64,000 nt of DNA from Meloidogyne chitwoodi (taxonomy: Eukaryota > Nematoda > Chromadorea > Rhabditida > Meloidogynidae), in contig JACZZP010000001.1 in the NCBI GenBank assembly GCA_015183035.1, positions 2,666,001 to 2,730,000 on the forward strand. The letters run 5' to 3'. Below the pieces are notes generated by a model. It did not search any database. It saw only the letters and a program-made list of their open reading frames with translations, and had not been told where the DNA came from. The translations under genes were made by a program, and so were the position numbers. Shown one piece after another: positions 12,801-23,194 of this stretch. Within the stretch, counting starts at the first letter, position 1. Every line of letters starts with the position of its first letter.

Positions 12801-14266
12801 AAAATAAAAATAATTTTATTTTTATTTATTTAATTTTATAAATTTAAAAGGTATTGCAATTGATTGGCGTTCACAAAATATTTATTATGTTGATAGTATT
12901 AAAAATGAATTGGGTGTAGTTTCTATTGATGGCCGTTTTCAACGAACACTTTTAAAGGTATGTAAATATTTATTTTAATTTATTAATTCAACATTACTAA
13001 AAAAATTAAAGAAAAAAGGTTAAATAACAAGTTGTAAAATAAATTTAAAAAAATCAGAATTTATTTGATAATCAGAATTTTTTTTAAATCAGAATGTTTT
13101 TAAAAATCAGAATTTATTTGATAATCAAAATTTATTTGATAATCAGAATTTATTTAATAATCAGAATTTAATTAAAGGATGGATTGAATAATCCAAGGGC
13201 ATTGGTTATTGATATGGAAAGTCGTCAACTTTTTTATTCTGATTGGTCTAGAGATGCACCCAAAATTGGAAGGATTGGATTAGATGGAAGTGGAAATAAA
13301 GGTTTATTTATTTATTAAAATTATTCTAATAAAAAGACACTCTCTAATAAAAAGGCTTTTTGGTATTTTTTGCGGACAATTTAAAAAAAATATTTTTTAG
13401 TACTTTATCTTTTTTATATTTTTAAATAATTTTTATTTATTAAGTTATAATTTCTGATGAAATAATTTTGCCTAACGGACTGGTAATGCTTCAATATCGT
13501 CGGTGGCTGTGTTGGGTAGATGCTGGTAATCAAAGGTTTAATTAAATTTAAATTAATTTTAAATTAAAATATTAAATATTAATTAATTTAGATTAACATG
13601 TAGTGCATTAGATGGGTCTAATCGAAAAGTGGTAAGAAAAAAAATAATTATTATTTTTAATAAATTAATTTTTAGATTTATGCTCCATTAGAATATCCTT
13701 TTGGTTTAACTATTGATAGTCAAGAAGATCGTTTTTATTGGACAGACTGGAAAGAGTAAGGAAATACTAATTTTTTTTTAATTTTATAAATTATTTTGTA
13801 TATTTTATCATCTTTAAAAAATTACAAAATAAATAGTTTGGGTCTACTTCAATTTTTTAAAAATATTTTAATTTAATTAAAAAATACTCTTCTATTTTTA
13901 CAGTCAAAAAATTCATTCTGTTGACATCTTCGGAAGGGGATATACAGAATTCTTTGCTGGTGCAGGTGGTAGAGGTTTGCAATAATTTTTTTTTAATTTT
14001 TTAATTTTTTTAATTCAAATTTTTTATAGGAAAATTATACGGTATATTAAGTCTTCCTGTAAAGTGCCACTTTCATACAGGTTAAAAATTAAAAAAAATA
14101 TATTTTGGATATTCTTTTCTAAAAATATTTATTTAATTTAAACATTTTTTAAGCTCCATCCGAATGTATTCAAAAAGGAAAATGTGCCCATTGGTGTCTA
14201 CCTTCTCATGTCGGTGAATTCACTTGTGTTTGTCCAGAAAATATTAATGGATTAGAAGGTTGTTAA
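6840..14266 (+). CDS. nid-1: Nidogen (entactin), basement membrane glycoprotein
   Basis: A gene of about 25 small exons. The start at 6840 gives a signal peptide (NLFSLIFLFSQFLSFFASIH). The NIDO domain is encoded over 7016-8059 (for example VLLITWNDLL and YAIFVFGTINWTKSGGR). A Cys-rich EGF-like stretch lies at 8560-8780. The G2F beta-barrel spans about 8790-9850 (INGDFEAVINGKSVQ, NEIGWSLLL-type core, QLTGGNF). A run of EGF modules (CxCxxGYxGDG type) covers 10355-12180. LDL-receptor class B repeats cover 12545-14080 (RIYWSDISG, NIYYVDS, RFYWTDWKD). A last EGF ends ENINGLEGC at 14266. Domain order and length match nidogen. Nidogens bridge laminin and collagen IV in basement membranes. Intron lengths are mostly 40-60 nt; one, at 10041-10354, is almost pure A/T. 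One intron in the YWTD region seems to lack an AG acceptor (see findings). The identification is secure; a few exon edges are not. Confidence 0.93.
10041..10354 (+). repeat. A-rich intron of nid-1
   Basis: About 310 bases consisting almost only of runs of A broken by single or double T, between the exon ending NTQ and the exon starting DACSSGRHFCNLP. No other content is visible. Confidence 0.8.
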
Positions 14267-14735
14267 AATAATTATTTTTGAATTATACTGCCTTTATTTA
14301 ATTTTTTTTCTTATACACTTGCCTTTCTTTATTTTTATTTTTTTTTCTAATTTTATTAATTTAATTATTAAAATTATTTGAATTAAAAAAGAGTTTTTTT
14401 ATTATTTTATTCATACAATTAGAGTTATATACCCAATTAAATTAATTAATTTAAATATAGTGGAAGAAATATATTTTTATTTAATTAAAATAGGGACCGG
14501 CAAAAATAGCTGCCCCAGAACCGATCCCTAATTTAAATTAACATTAATTATATTTATTAAATTGAGTATCCGTAAATTTATTTTGTGTGTCTATTCGTTT
14601 TTGTATGAAATATAATAATAGAGTAGAGAAAGAGATTGGAAAAATCAGAAAATATATTTAATTAAAATCAGAATTAAATATAAACCCAATCTCTCTCTCA
14701 ATGAAGAAAAGATTAATAAACACCGAGCTATGCTT
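14267..14735. other. Spacer after nidogen
   Basis: AT-rich, with no gene. Scattered AAAATCAGAAT words sit near 14640-14670. It ends at the target duplication CTATGCTT (14728-14735) of the following transposon. Confidence 0.6.
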
Positions 14736-14763
14736 CAGGGCTGAGTCGAAATTGGAAAAAAGT

Positions 14764-14868
14764 CGAAATCGAAATTCCTTCGAAATCGAAATTTTTTAAT
14801 TTCGCGAAATCGAAATAATTCGAAATAAAAACCTCGAAATCTCGAAATTCGAAATCGAAATCGAAATT
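14764..14868 (+). repeat. 105-bp CGAAAT block, copy 1
   Basis: The left member of a pair of direct repeats inside the hAT-like element. By eye it is identical over 105 bases to 15769-15873. Its own sequence is rich in CGAAAT and its near-complement ATTTCG, so it can fold on itself. Confidence 0.85.
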
Positions 14869-14951
14869 ATTCGAAATTCTCAAAAATATGATAAAAAAAG
14901 TGAAACCTTAATTATAATTGTAATTTTTGCACTTGGCATCAGGGTTGTTAC

Positions 14952-15186
14952 CAGTGATGGGAAAGTTCCAGTTCCAGTTCCGGAACTGGTCGGTTCCAGT
15001 TCCAGTTCCGGAACTGGAACTGTGGAACTACCAAATTTTTGGAACTGGAACTGGTTCCGGAACCGGTTCCTCACCCCACAATAGTTCCGAATAGTTCGGG
15101 AACTGGAACTATGAAAAGTAAAAATGCAGTTCCGGAACCGGAACTGGAACCGGTTCCAGTGGAAATTTTGGAACTTTCCATCATTG
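14952..15186. mobile_element. 235-bp MITE with GTTCCAGTTCC palindromes
   Basis: It begins CAGTGATGGGAAAGTTCC and ends GGAACTTTCCATCATTG, near-perfect inverted termini. The 8-mer GTTGTTAC flanks it directly on both sides (14944-14951 and 15187-15194). The interior is made of repeated GTTCC and GGAAC words, many as the palindrome GTTCCGGAAC. It lies inside the larger element, so it jumped in later. A 107-bp relative sits in mapk-15 intron 1. Confidence 0.88.
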
Positions 15187-15530
15187 GTTGTTACGAGTTG
15201 AACTCAAATGTCTGATTGGGTTAATTTTTATAAAGTTCAGATTATTTTAGCGCCGCAGGCGAAAAATTTTGAAAAATTTTAAACCTATGCGTTGAAAATT
15301 AAGCTTTTTTAGTGCCATTGATGAGAATTTTTTAAATCCCTTTGCAAAACAATTACCTTTTAGCGCCGCAGGCGAAAAATTTTTAAATTAATTGTACTTT
15401 AGCTGCCAAAAATTCACCTTTTTAGCACCGCAAGAAAAAAATATAGGACTTATATTTTTCTTATAAATTTAAAATGTTTCAAAATAAAGAAAAATTAATT
15501 AAATGATAATTAATGTCTCAAGATATTTTG

Positions 15531-15609
15531 CACTTAACATAGGAATCGAACCCACATAAATATCACTATCATAAACTAACCCACTAACCACTCAACCACA
15601 CTCGTACCA
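15531..15609 (-). pseudogene. tRNA-like sequence inside transposon
   Basis: On the minus strand it has A-box TGGTTGAGTGG, of tRNA-Leu/Ser style, and B-box GGTTCGATTCC. The T-stem can form all five pairs with wobble. The 5' and 3' acceptor strands pair poorly, so a functional tRNA is unlikely. Confidence 0.55.
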
Positions 15610-15768
15610 GGAAGGAAAACGTTTTTAATTATAATAAATCTTTCCTTTTAATATTTTTCTTTTCCTTGAATCAAAGTAAAACACCCGCCCCTTGGATGCC
15701 TTTTCTCAAAAAATACAATCTTTAGGGGTGTAAAAAATACTCGTAGTGTATCGAAATTTGGAAAAGTT

Positions 15769-15873
15769 CGAAATCGAAATTCCTTCGAAATCGAAATTTT
15801 TTAATTTCGCGAAATCGAAATAATTCGAAATAAAAACCTCGAAATCTCGAAATTCGAAATCGAAATCGAAATT
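15769..15873 (+). repeat. 105-bp CGAAAT block, copy 2
   Basis: The right member of the direct pair, ending 13 bases before the outer right terminus of the transposon. The flanking 25 bases on its left resemble, but do not match, the left end of the whole element. Confidence 0.85.
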
Positions 15874-15894
15874 CGTCTCAGCCCTGCTATGCTT

Positions 15895-16353
15895 ATTTAA
15901 TTTTATATATAAGCAAAAATACAATCGTAGAAGGTCAAGGGAAGTGTTATCGACTTTTGAACTATTATATAAAAATCAGAATTTTTGTAAAGAAAAAAAC
16001 ACAAATCAGAATTTTAAAACAGAATTTTGGTAAAAACACAGAATTAATCAGAATATAAAAATCAGAATTCCGGAAAACACATCATAAATCAGAATTCTGA
16101 TATCTTTTCAAACCAGAATTTAAAAAAGAATTCTGATTTTCTAAAAATTAGAAACACAAATCAGAATTACTCAGAAACTCAAAAAACAAGTCGATAACAC
16201 ATTTCTGGTTTTACTTAAATTATTCAAAGTTTTAATTAAATTAAACTTAACATATAAGCTATAATATAGGTGAAAAAGTGTATTTAAATAATTATAGGTG
16301 TATTAACCTTGCAAAATTAATTAATTTTCTTCCCATTACTTTTTTCTTTTCTT
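15895..16353. repeat. Spacer dense in AATCAGAATTT words
   Basis: No gene. Between about 15965 and 16190 the word AATCAGAATT or its complement recurs a dozen times at irregular spacing. The same word is scattered through many introns of this window. Confidence 0.7.
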
Positions 16354-18662
16354 TTAATAGCATGTTGGCTTATTATTATTATTACCATTATTATTATTTT
16401 CATTATTTTGTTCATGACATACAGATAATCCCTCAAATTGTCTTTCTATTGGTCTATTAGTGTTTTCCTTAAATTTAAAAAATTAAAATTAAATTAATTC
16501 TCTTACATTTTCCCCCATCAATGAGTGATGCGAATCAATAACATTTTGTTGTGGTTGATAAATTGGATAATAAGTTGGGTAATAATGCAATAAATTTGCT
16601 AAAATTAAAAATTAAAAAAAAAATTAATTAAATAAACCATTTTCATTGTAATATTGTTTAGCGGCATTTGTATTTACCAACATTGGCTAAAAATTAAATA
16701 AATTTAAAATAAATTAAAATAAATATTTTTAAAGTAAAGGATAAGGAGAGGTGCTTAAGGCACAAGCTCAAAAAATAAAATTTTCATTTAAATTATTTTA
16801 AAATAATTTTTGGTAAAAAAAACGTTCAAAACGATCACACAACTTTTCATTTAAATAATTAAAAAAACCTGATATTGTAATGCCAAATATGGATTAACAA
16901 AAGATTGATAATTCTGTGTAGGAGAAGTATAATTAATATTATTATTATAATTAATATTATTATTATTTTGTTGTATTATTGGTTGAAAAGAAAAAAGTGA
17001 AGGAATATTATTATTATTATTATGTACTCCTCCAACTTCTTTTGTTGTTGCTGTTAAAATTAAATTATTATTTTTATTATTTTCTTCTTCTTTTCCTTCA
17101 CCATTAATTTTATTAATTTCATCATTTAATAATCCTTGGTATGTTAATAATTGTTGTTTATTTATTGTCGGGGGTTCACTAAACGCACTTGAAGGAGAAA
17201 TTAATGAAGCCTAAAATAATAAAATATTTAAACAATTCTTTAAAAAAGAAAAAAGAAACCTCTATTTACTCGGCAACAAATTTAAATTAATTAATTAAAA
17301 GAAAACCTCATTAGTCAGCAAAAACTGTCCAGAAGGGTAAATAAGTTGAACAGCTCCAGAACTTGCAGCACTACTACTACAATTACTGCTTATTGTGGTT
17401 TCACCCATCCCAGCTGTTACAATTTCCAAATTTGTTGAAGGTTGTTGTAAATGACAAAATTGAGGAGCAAAGTGTTGATTCCATAAAGGGGAAATATTAT
17501 TTGAATTATTATTGTTTGACCAATCAGAAGAAATTTCAAATGAACGCGTTCGTCTTCCTTTATTTATTTCTGTTGAATTGTTTGAATGACTTGTAGCAGT
17601 ATAAAAACGATTCCTAAATGTTCTGAAAGAGGAAGGAGGGCCAAATGTGGTGGAAGAATTGTTGCGATGATTTCCAAGAGTGGAAATGTTAGACTTAAAT
17701 TTATTTTATTTTTAATTTGGAGTTGATCCAAACATTGAATTTTTTTTAAAAAAAAAGGTCAAAAATAATACATTTAAAAAAATAAATAAATTAAACCTCA
17801 TCAAAACTCTGCACATTACGACGACCAAAACGATGCTTTTCTTCATAATTAGAGTGTTTAATTAAAGAATTGAACTTCAAAACAGGACTAAAAAATAAAA
17901 TAATAACTTAAATTTGGAATTAAATTAAATTAAAAAATAATAATAAAAAACAAACACTCTAGTAACTCCTTTTTGTTTAGTAACCACCACTTGTTGACCA
18001 CTTTGGTCAACATTGTGAATTAACCCAAAAAATGCAGCAACCCGATGGATTAACTTTAATACATTTAAATTTATTTAAATTAATAAAAAGTAAAATAAAG
18101 CAAACCATTCGATTGTAAGAAGACATTGGAGGAAAGAAATGATAAGATTTACTGAAAAAAAATAAAATTAAAAAATCTCAAATAAATTCCCCTTGAAAAA
18201 CAAAAAATAAAACTTTCAAAAAACCTTTCATCTTCAACAAATTTCCTTGTCTCGTCTTCAATAAAAAGCAAAAATTCTCTATCTTTACTGTTCTTATGAA
18301 GTGTGTTCTCCACAAATCGTAGAACATCTATTCCCATTGAATCGTATGAATTGTCTTAAAATTAATTAAAAAAATAATTTTTTTTTAAATCTTCCAAACT
18401 GAGATCTAAACCTTCCTTTTAACTCAAAAAACACTTTAAAAATAATTAAAAATTAAACCTTTCTGTAAAATCTTCGCTGAAAAACGCTTCTTTGGAGACT
18501 CTGTCTGCTCTAATGACTGTTCCAGTTTATTATCATCATCACCTACAACTGCATCACTTCTTGTAAAAACTTTTCTTTTGTTTATAGAATCCTTAAATAT
18601 TTTTAAATTAAATTTTAAAGTTAAAAAAATTAAAAAAAAACCTGTCGACGCTCCGAAGACAT
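16354..18662 (-). CDS. R3H-domain protein of the ARPP21/R3HDM/encore type
   Basis: The minus-strand start at 18662 (MSSERRQ) is followed by an acidic exon with a KRKVFTRSDAVVGDDDN region. The R3H domain then spans about four exons (18340 to 17950): MGIDVLRFVENTLHKNSKDR, FLLFIEDETRKFVED, KSYHFFPPMSSYNRM, and LIHRVAAFFGLIHNVDQSG. The defining Arg-x3-His is present (RMLIH). A short segment after it (IKHSNYEEKHRFGRRN) sits where the SUZ motif lies in this family. The rest, 17640 to 16354, is low-complexity Asn/Ser/Pro/Gln-rich and ends NNNKPTCY. R3H domains bind single-stranded nucleic acid, and ARPP21/R3HDM proteins are cytoplasmic mRNA-binding proteins. The family call is firm. The exact ortholog and the tail exons, which include several tiny ones, are less sure. 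Confidence 0.85.
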
Positions 18663-18856
18663 TTTTAATTTTAAATAAATTTAAAAATATAGAATAAATA
18701 AGAAAATGCTAAAATACAAGCAAAATTAACTAAAATATTTATAAATATTTAATTAAGCATTAAAAACAAAAAATTGAAAAAGTTAACCTTGAATTGTCGT
18801 AAGATTAAAAAAGAGTATGAAAAAAGAGGAGAGACAGCGAAAGAAAAAAGAAAAAA

Positions 18857-18888
<32 letters not shown>

Positions 18889-19011
18889 ATATCATAGAAG
18901 CGGTCATTTGAGTGTTTATTACACGATAAGTCTCACCCAAAAGAAGTTTTGAATAAATAAAGAGAGAGAATGTAAAAAGAGGAGAGTTAGAGAGAAAAAT
19001 AAATTTAATTA
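18663..19011. repeat. Spacer with GAAA microsatellite
   Basis: Upstream of the R3H gene. It holds a (GAAA)n run at about 18855-18890 and (GA)n-rich patches near 18958-18998. No gene is seen. Confidence 0.75.
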
Positions 19012-19019
19012 AAAGAAAG

Positions 19020-19830
19020 GGTTCCCTAACCTTTCGTCACTGAACCTTTCGTCAATGAACCTTCCGTCAAAACCTTTCGTCACTGAACCATTCGTCACTG
19101 AACCTTTCGTCACTAAAATCATATTTTTATGAATAATTGATACTGTGACTTATACTAGATTTTTTGTTTCTGGACCGATTTGAACTAGTGAGGTGTCATT
19201 TGAAAGAGCTCCGAAAATTGAGTCGATCCAGATATGGGAAAAGTTGGTCAGACAAATAGCAGCCGAGTTACAGACTTTTGAAAATCGAAAAACAACAGGG
19301 GGATCAATTCATTTTCAGGTGAAAAATTAAATGTGCAAATTATAGCTAATTCGAACGAGCTCTTCAAGCTGTATCGAATGAGATAAGAATCAGCTCGTTT
19401 GGAGCCGCATTAATAAAGTTATAAAGGATTGAAGCTCTTAGGAAAAACTTTTTGTGGCTCCTGAGGGTAGGCCGGGCATGGTCTTCGCGCAAACGTTGAT
19501 ATATTGGAGGTGTTCTATTATTTTCTCCATTTTTGGACTTTTCCGTGAAGATAGTTCGGGAACAAACTCGGTAATAGATGAGATTGATCCCCCTGTTGTT
19601 TTTCGATTTTCAAAAGTCTGTAACTCGGCTGCTATTTGTCTGACCAACTTTTCCCATATCTGGATCGACTTAATTTTCGGAGCTCTTTCAAATGACATAA
19701 GTCACAGTATCAATTATTCATAAAAATATGATTTTAGTGACGAAAGGTTCAGTGACGAATGGTTCAGTGACGAAAGGTTTTGACGGAAGGTTCATTGACG
19801 AAAGGTTCAGTGACGAAAGGTTCGGCCACC
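19020..19830. mobile_element. 811-bp foldback element with arms of about 240-300 bp
   Basis: The left arm (19020 to about 19310) and the right arm (about 19580 to 19830) are reverse complements. Each tip is a set of short repeats of the form CCTTTCGTCACTGAA. The termini GGTTCCCTAACCTTTCG and GGTGGCCGAACCTTTCG (right end, complemented) agree at most positions, and the 8-mer AAAGAAAG flanks both sides (19012-19019 and 19831-19838). The left arm carries about 40 bases (near 19152-19190) absent from the right arm. The loop of about 270 bases has no coding signal. Open frames of about 85 aa on both strands merely follow the palindrome. It is probably a non-autonomous DNA transposon. Confidence 0.85.
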
Positions 19831-19838
19831 AAAGAAAG

Positions 19839-20235
19839 CAAAAATAATAGAGTATTTTGCCTGTTGAGTCTAAATTTTTTATTTTTCACATTTTTATTTA
19901 AAAAATTCTCTGTTTTTTGCCTTTTGGTTCCAATACTCCCCTAAACGCTTTAAAAATATAAATGAAAATTTTTTCTTTCCGTTTCCTTCAAATATTAGTG
20001 ATTTGGAATATTAATGACAGAAATAAATCATTTTTGTAAAAAAAAGTTTAAGAAAGGCAAATTTTTAGGTGTAAAAGGGTGGATCATTTATTATGTGTTT
20101 AAATATGTGCAATAAATGCAAAAGCAAAATTATAAAATAAAATTTTTATAAAATAACTTTTTCTCCTTTAGAATTAGACTTTTTTCTTGTCCCAATTTTA
20201 AATTAAAAAAAAAATTTTTTTAATAAAAAATCAAA
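19839..20235. other. Spacer before the Cys-rich gene
   Basis: AT-rich, with nothing recognisable. It presumably contains the promoter of the following short gene, but no clear element is visible. Confidence 0.5.
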
Positions 20236-20650
20236 ATGCATCTTTCACTCATTCTATTTTCTTTACTAATTTTCGCCTCTGAATTTTTAAATTTTTCAAA
20301 TTCTGCAATTTTTAAACGTGAAAGTTCAGTTAACTTACAAACTAATGGCACAGGAGAAGTAAGGAAATAAAACTAAAAATTGCAAAATTTATTAAAATAA
20401 ATTTAAATTAAAATTTTAGACAAATTCTTTATCAAAAAAGCCAAAACAAGAATGTAAAATGCAATGCCGCCCAACCAAACTAAAAAGAGGCAGAGAATGT
20501 TATATTGAATGTTATGGAGATTTACCTTCTACAATTAGAATAGCACCCATTTTAGATCAAAAATGTGCTGAAAAATGTAATGGAGGACCAATTGGGGATT
20601 ATTCAAATTTTAAAAGAGAATGTGCTGTTAAATGTGCAATTCCTGAATGA
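20236..20650 (+). CDS. Small secreted protein with four CxxxC motifs
   Basis: Two exons: 20236-20358 and 20420-20650, joined by a 61-nt GT/AG intron. The start at 20236 gives a clear signal peptide (MHLSLILFSLLIFASEFLNF). The mature part carries exactly eight cysteines arranged as four C-x3-C pairs: CKMQC, CYIEC, CAEKC and CAVKC, separated by 10, 17 and 13 residues. Two CxxxC pairs linked by 10-15 residues are the pattern of a helical hairpin held by two disulfides (alpha-hairpinin type), so the protein looks like two such hairpins in tandem. It is about 118 aa long. I cannot name a family. A secreted effector, an antimicrobial or a channel-active peptide are all possible, and none is shown. 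AATAAA follows the stop at 20683. Confidence 0.75.
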
Positions 20651-21139
20651 AAAAACGGAAAAAAATTGAGAGAAATTACCTAAATAAAAGATGTTATATT
20701 TCTAATAGATTTAGAAAAAAATTTCAATATTTGTTCAATAAATATTTTATCATTTTAATTAAATTGCTTGTGTCTATTAAATAGTTTAACCGTTAGCACT
20801 CAAATATTTGAACTGAAACGTCCTTTTTTAAATGGTAGCGCTGAAATGGCTTATTTTATTTAAGCAATTTTCTTTTTAAACATCTATTACTGTATCTCGT
20901 TCTCAATGTTTATCTCGTTAAGTTTTGATGTCAAGTTTTAATTAGATGTTTTCTAGAAAATGTGACAGACATAAAACAAAGTTTATTTAAAATGTTCAAG
21001 TTTAGACAGTATTTAAGCATTCAATTTAACTATTTTTTTAATTTCTCCTCGTTTTATCACAGTTTTAAATTTCCTTTCCCAATTAAACTATTTTATTAAT
21101 TATTCATTTTCTAATTTTTTTAAATTTAAAGTAGAATAA
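20651..21139. other. Spacer between Cys-rich gene and K+ channel
   Basis: A 489-bp AT-rich stretch with poly(A)-signal-like AATAAA near 20683. Both flanking genes are on the plus strand. No further feature is seen. Confidence 0.5.
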
Positions 21140-22547
21140 ATGAATACAAATATTATTAATCAAAAAAAATCAGCACACAGAAAAAGCGATGAATATGAGG
21201 TGGGTTCAATAACAAGTAGAATGCTTATTGGTGAACGAACATTGTCAATTTTATGTCCTTTTATTTATCTTCCTTTTCTTTATGCTTACGCTTTTTTTGG
21301 TGCTTGGATGTTTACGGTTTATTTTTAATTTTATTAAATTTAGAGGGAAAAAATAAATTTTTTTTTTAGAAAATTGAGAAGGAACACCACACTTTACAAT
21401 CGCCTTACAAAAGCAATCAAACTTTTTGTCAATCTAGGTTTTTATTTTTAAAATTATTTTTTATTTAAAATTATTTTTAAGTTATCAACCTTTTGCTGAT
21501 GTTGTAAGAGATGGAATACCTTATTCTATAAGTGTTTTCACCACTGTGGGTTATGGCGTTCAGGTTTTTTTTTTTAAAAATTTAATTTATTGGAATTTCG
21601 TATTTGACTATTTTTAAATTCTGATTCCAAAATTCAAAAACGTCGCTATTTTTAAAATTCCAATGTCAAAATTTCACTAAATTTTCTTATTCTAATTAAA
21701 GGCCCCAGAAACCACAGCTGGCAGATTGGCAACAATCTTCTATGCGATGCTTGGAATTCCGTTATATTTTTCATTCACTGCCGATATTCAAGATCGAATT
21801 GACCAATTAATATTTGTTTGGCTTTATGGCTTAATTTTCAATAAAAAACGTCATGAAATAAAAATTGCAAGATGGAAAAAGTTTTTGGTAACTCTTCTTA
21901 TTGCAATATCTTATTTGTTTATTCAAGGAGCTATTACAATGGTATTCTCTTTTTTTTTTAATTTTTTGAAATTCCAATATTAATATTTTTTCTAAATTTC
22001 AAAATTTTTTCAAAATGTCAACTTTCAAAAAGTCCAACAAACTTTAATTTTCCTTCTCATTTCTTTTTTAGTATCTCGAAAGCAAAGAAGAATGTGGAGG
22101 TCGTTGGACTTATATGGTTGCTATATATTTTGTTTTTCAATCTGCTGCTCTTATCGGATTTGGAGATTTGACGGCATCACGAAGTTTATATTTGACTGTA
22201 CATTTGCCAATGCTAATTATTGGGCAAGTATTGTTACAAGCACTTTTTGCTGAGGCAATTGTAAGAAAAATTTAATTTTTTGTTTATTGGTCGGTTCAGC
22301 ACCGAAAAAATTCCTGGCCGGTTCGGCACCAAAAATTTTTTTTGAACAGAAATATATTCGTTACAAATTTCCAATGTGGGTAGAAATGGCTTGGGATTCA
22401 TTTATGGAAAGTATTTTTGGCAAAAAACGGCCCTTGATGATTGCAAGATTGCCAGAACCAACAACACAACCTTCTTTTAATAGAAAAAAGAAGCAACAGA
22501 ATGTTAAGGAATCACCAAAAACTAAAAAAGGAAAACTACCTAAATAA
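21140..22547 (+). CDS. Two-pore-domain potassium channel (TWK family)
   Basis: Six exons, about 320 aa. M1 is LSILCPFIYLPFLYAYAFFG. The M1-P1 loop has an N-glycosylation site (NQT). P1 has the canonical filter TTVGYG (about 21540-21558). M2 is RLATIFYAMLGIPLYFSF. M3 is KFLVTLLIAISYLFIQGA. P2 reads SAALIGFGD (near 22142-22170), and M4 is LTVHLPMLIIGQVLLQAL. The C-terminus is basic and ends KGKLPK. K2P channels form dimers that carry background K+ current and set the resting potential. The second filter has Leu where Thr is usual (T-x-G-x-G becomes L-I-G-F-G), see findings. The gene is short for the nematode TWK family, which is large, so I do not give a member name. The intron before the last exon has two copies of GGTTCGGCACC-like words. 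Confidence 0.9.
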
Positions 22548-23194
22548 TTAACTATCACAAATTGTATTAATTAATTTTATTAGTTTTTGTTGTTGTACAA
22601 ATTGTTTTTTTTATTAATATTTTTTGTTAAATAATTAATTTTTAATAAATGTGTGATTATGCAAAAAATATTTTTTTGTGTTATTTAAAAAAACAATTTT
22701 AAATTATGGGTATTAATAAATTATCAAATTTAAATATTAACAAAAATCAAATGATGCTTCATAAAATATTACAATTTGTAATCAATTTTAGAATTTAGGA
22801 AGCAAAAACATTGCACAGTATAAAAGATTATTTGGAGAGTCAAAAATCAACAAGTATAAAGATACGTTAGTAATAGCAAGTGCTTATTTTAAAATCAGAA
22901 TAAGTTTGTTTTACAATTGTATTTTACAACCGGAAAATAAGTTTACAAAATATCAGAAAAAGTTTATTTTTCAACGTTTTTACAACCGTAAAAACCGGAA
23001 TTTTACAATTGTATTTTACAACCGGAAAATAAGTTTACAAAATATCAGAAAAACATCTCAGTTACAATTCCCTCTCTTTAAAATTAACAAAACACTTGCT
23101 AAAAACAAAGTTTAAAATCATAAATAAACATTAAAAAAATGGAATGTAATATAAAATAATAAATAAAGCAAACATTGCAGTATATTATATAAAA
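22548..23194. repeat. Convergent spacer with a tandem ACAACCGGAAAATAAG repeat
   Basis: This lies between two tail-to-tail genes. From 22900 to 23060 a unit containing ACAATTGTATTTTACAACCG and AAATATCAGAAAAA is present about twice. A related sequence occurs in reverse orientation in an NHE intron (about 24555-24750), and a relative lies in dex-1 (34680-34785). Confidence 0.7.

Larger units (their letters stand above)
14736..15886. mobile_element. Nested non-autonomous hAT-like transposon, 1151 bp
   Basis: The outer ends are exact inverted repeats (CAGGGCTGAG at 14736, CTCAGCCCTG ending 15886) and are flanked on both sides by the identical 8-mer CTATGCTT (14728-14735 and 15887-15894). Eight-base target duplications with CA...TG ends are the hallmark of hAT elements. 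Inside are two direct, apparently identical 105-bp blocks made of CGAAAT words (14764-14868 and 15769-15873), a second MITE (14952-15186) with its own target duplication, three spaced copies of a motif of the type TTTTAGCGCCGCAGGCG (near 15248, 15359 and 15419), and a tRNA-like sequence. There is no transposase, so it would have to be moved by an element elsewhere. Confidence 0.85.

Noticed and set aside
14880..15074. A 64-codon frame rich in [10 protein letters not shown]
   Set aside because: It translates the GTTCC/GGAAC palindromes of the MITE.
14764..15873. Direct 105-bp repeats as LTRs of a small retrotransposon (TRIM)
   Set aside because: The repeats do not start TG and end CA, there is no primer-binding site or polypurine tract, and the 8-bp duplication lies outside the CAGGGCTGAG inverted termini, not at the repeats.
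19438..19723. Overlapping open frames of 86 and 89 codons on opposite strands
   Set aside because: They lie in the loop and right arm of the foldback element and mirror each other because of the palindrome.
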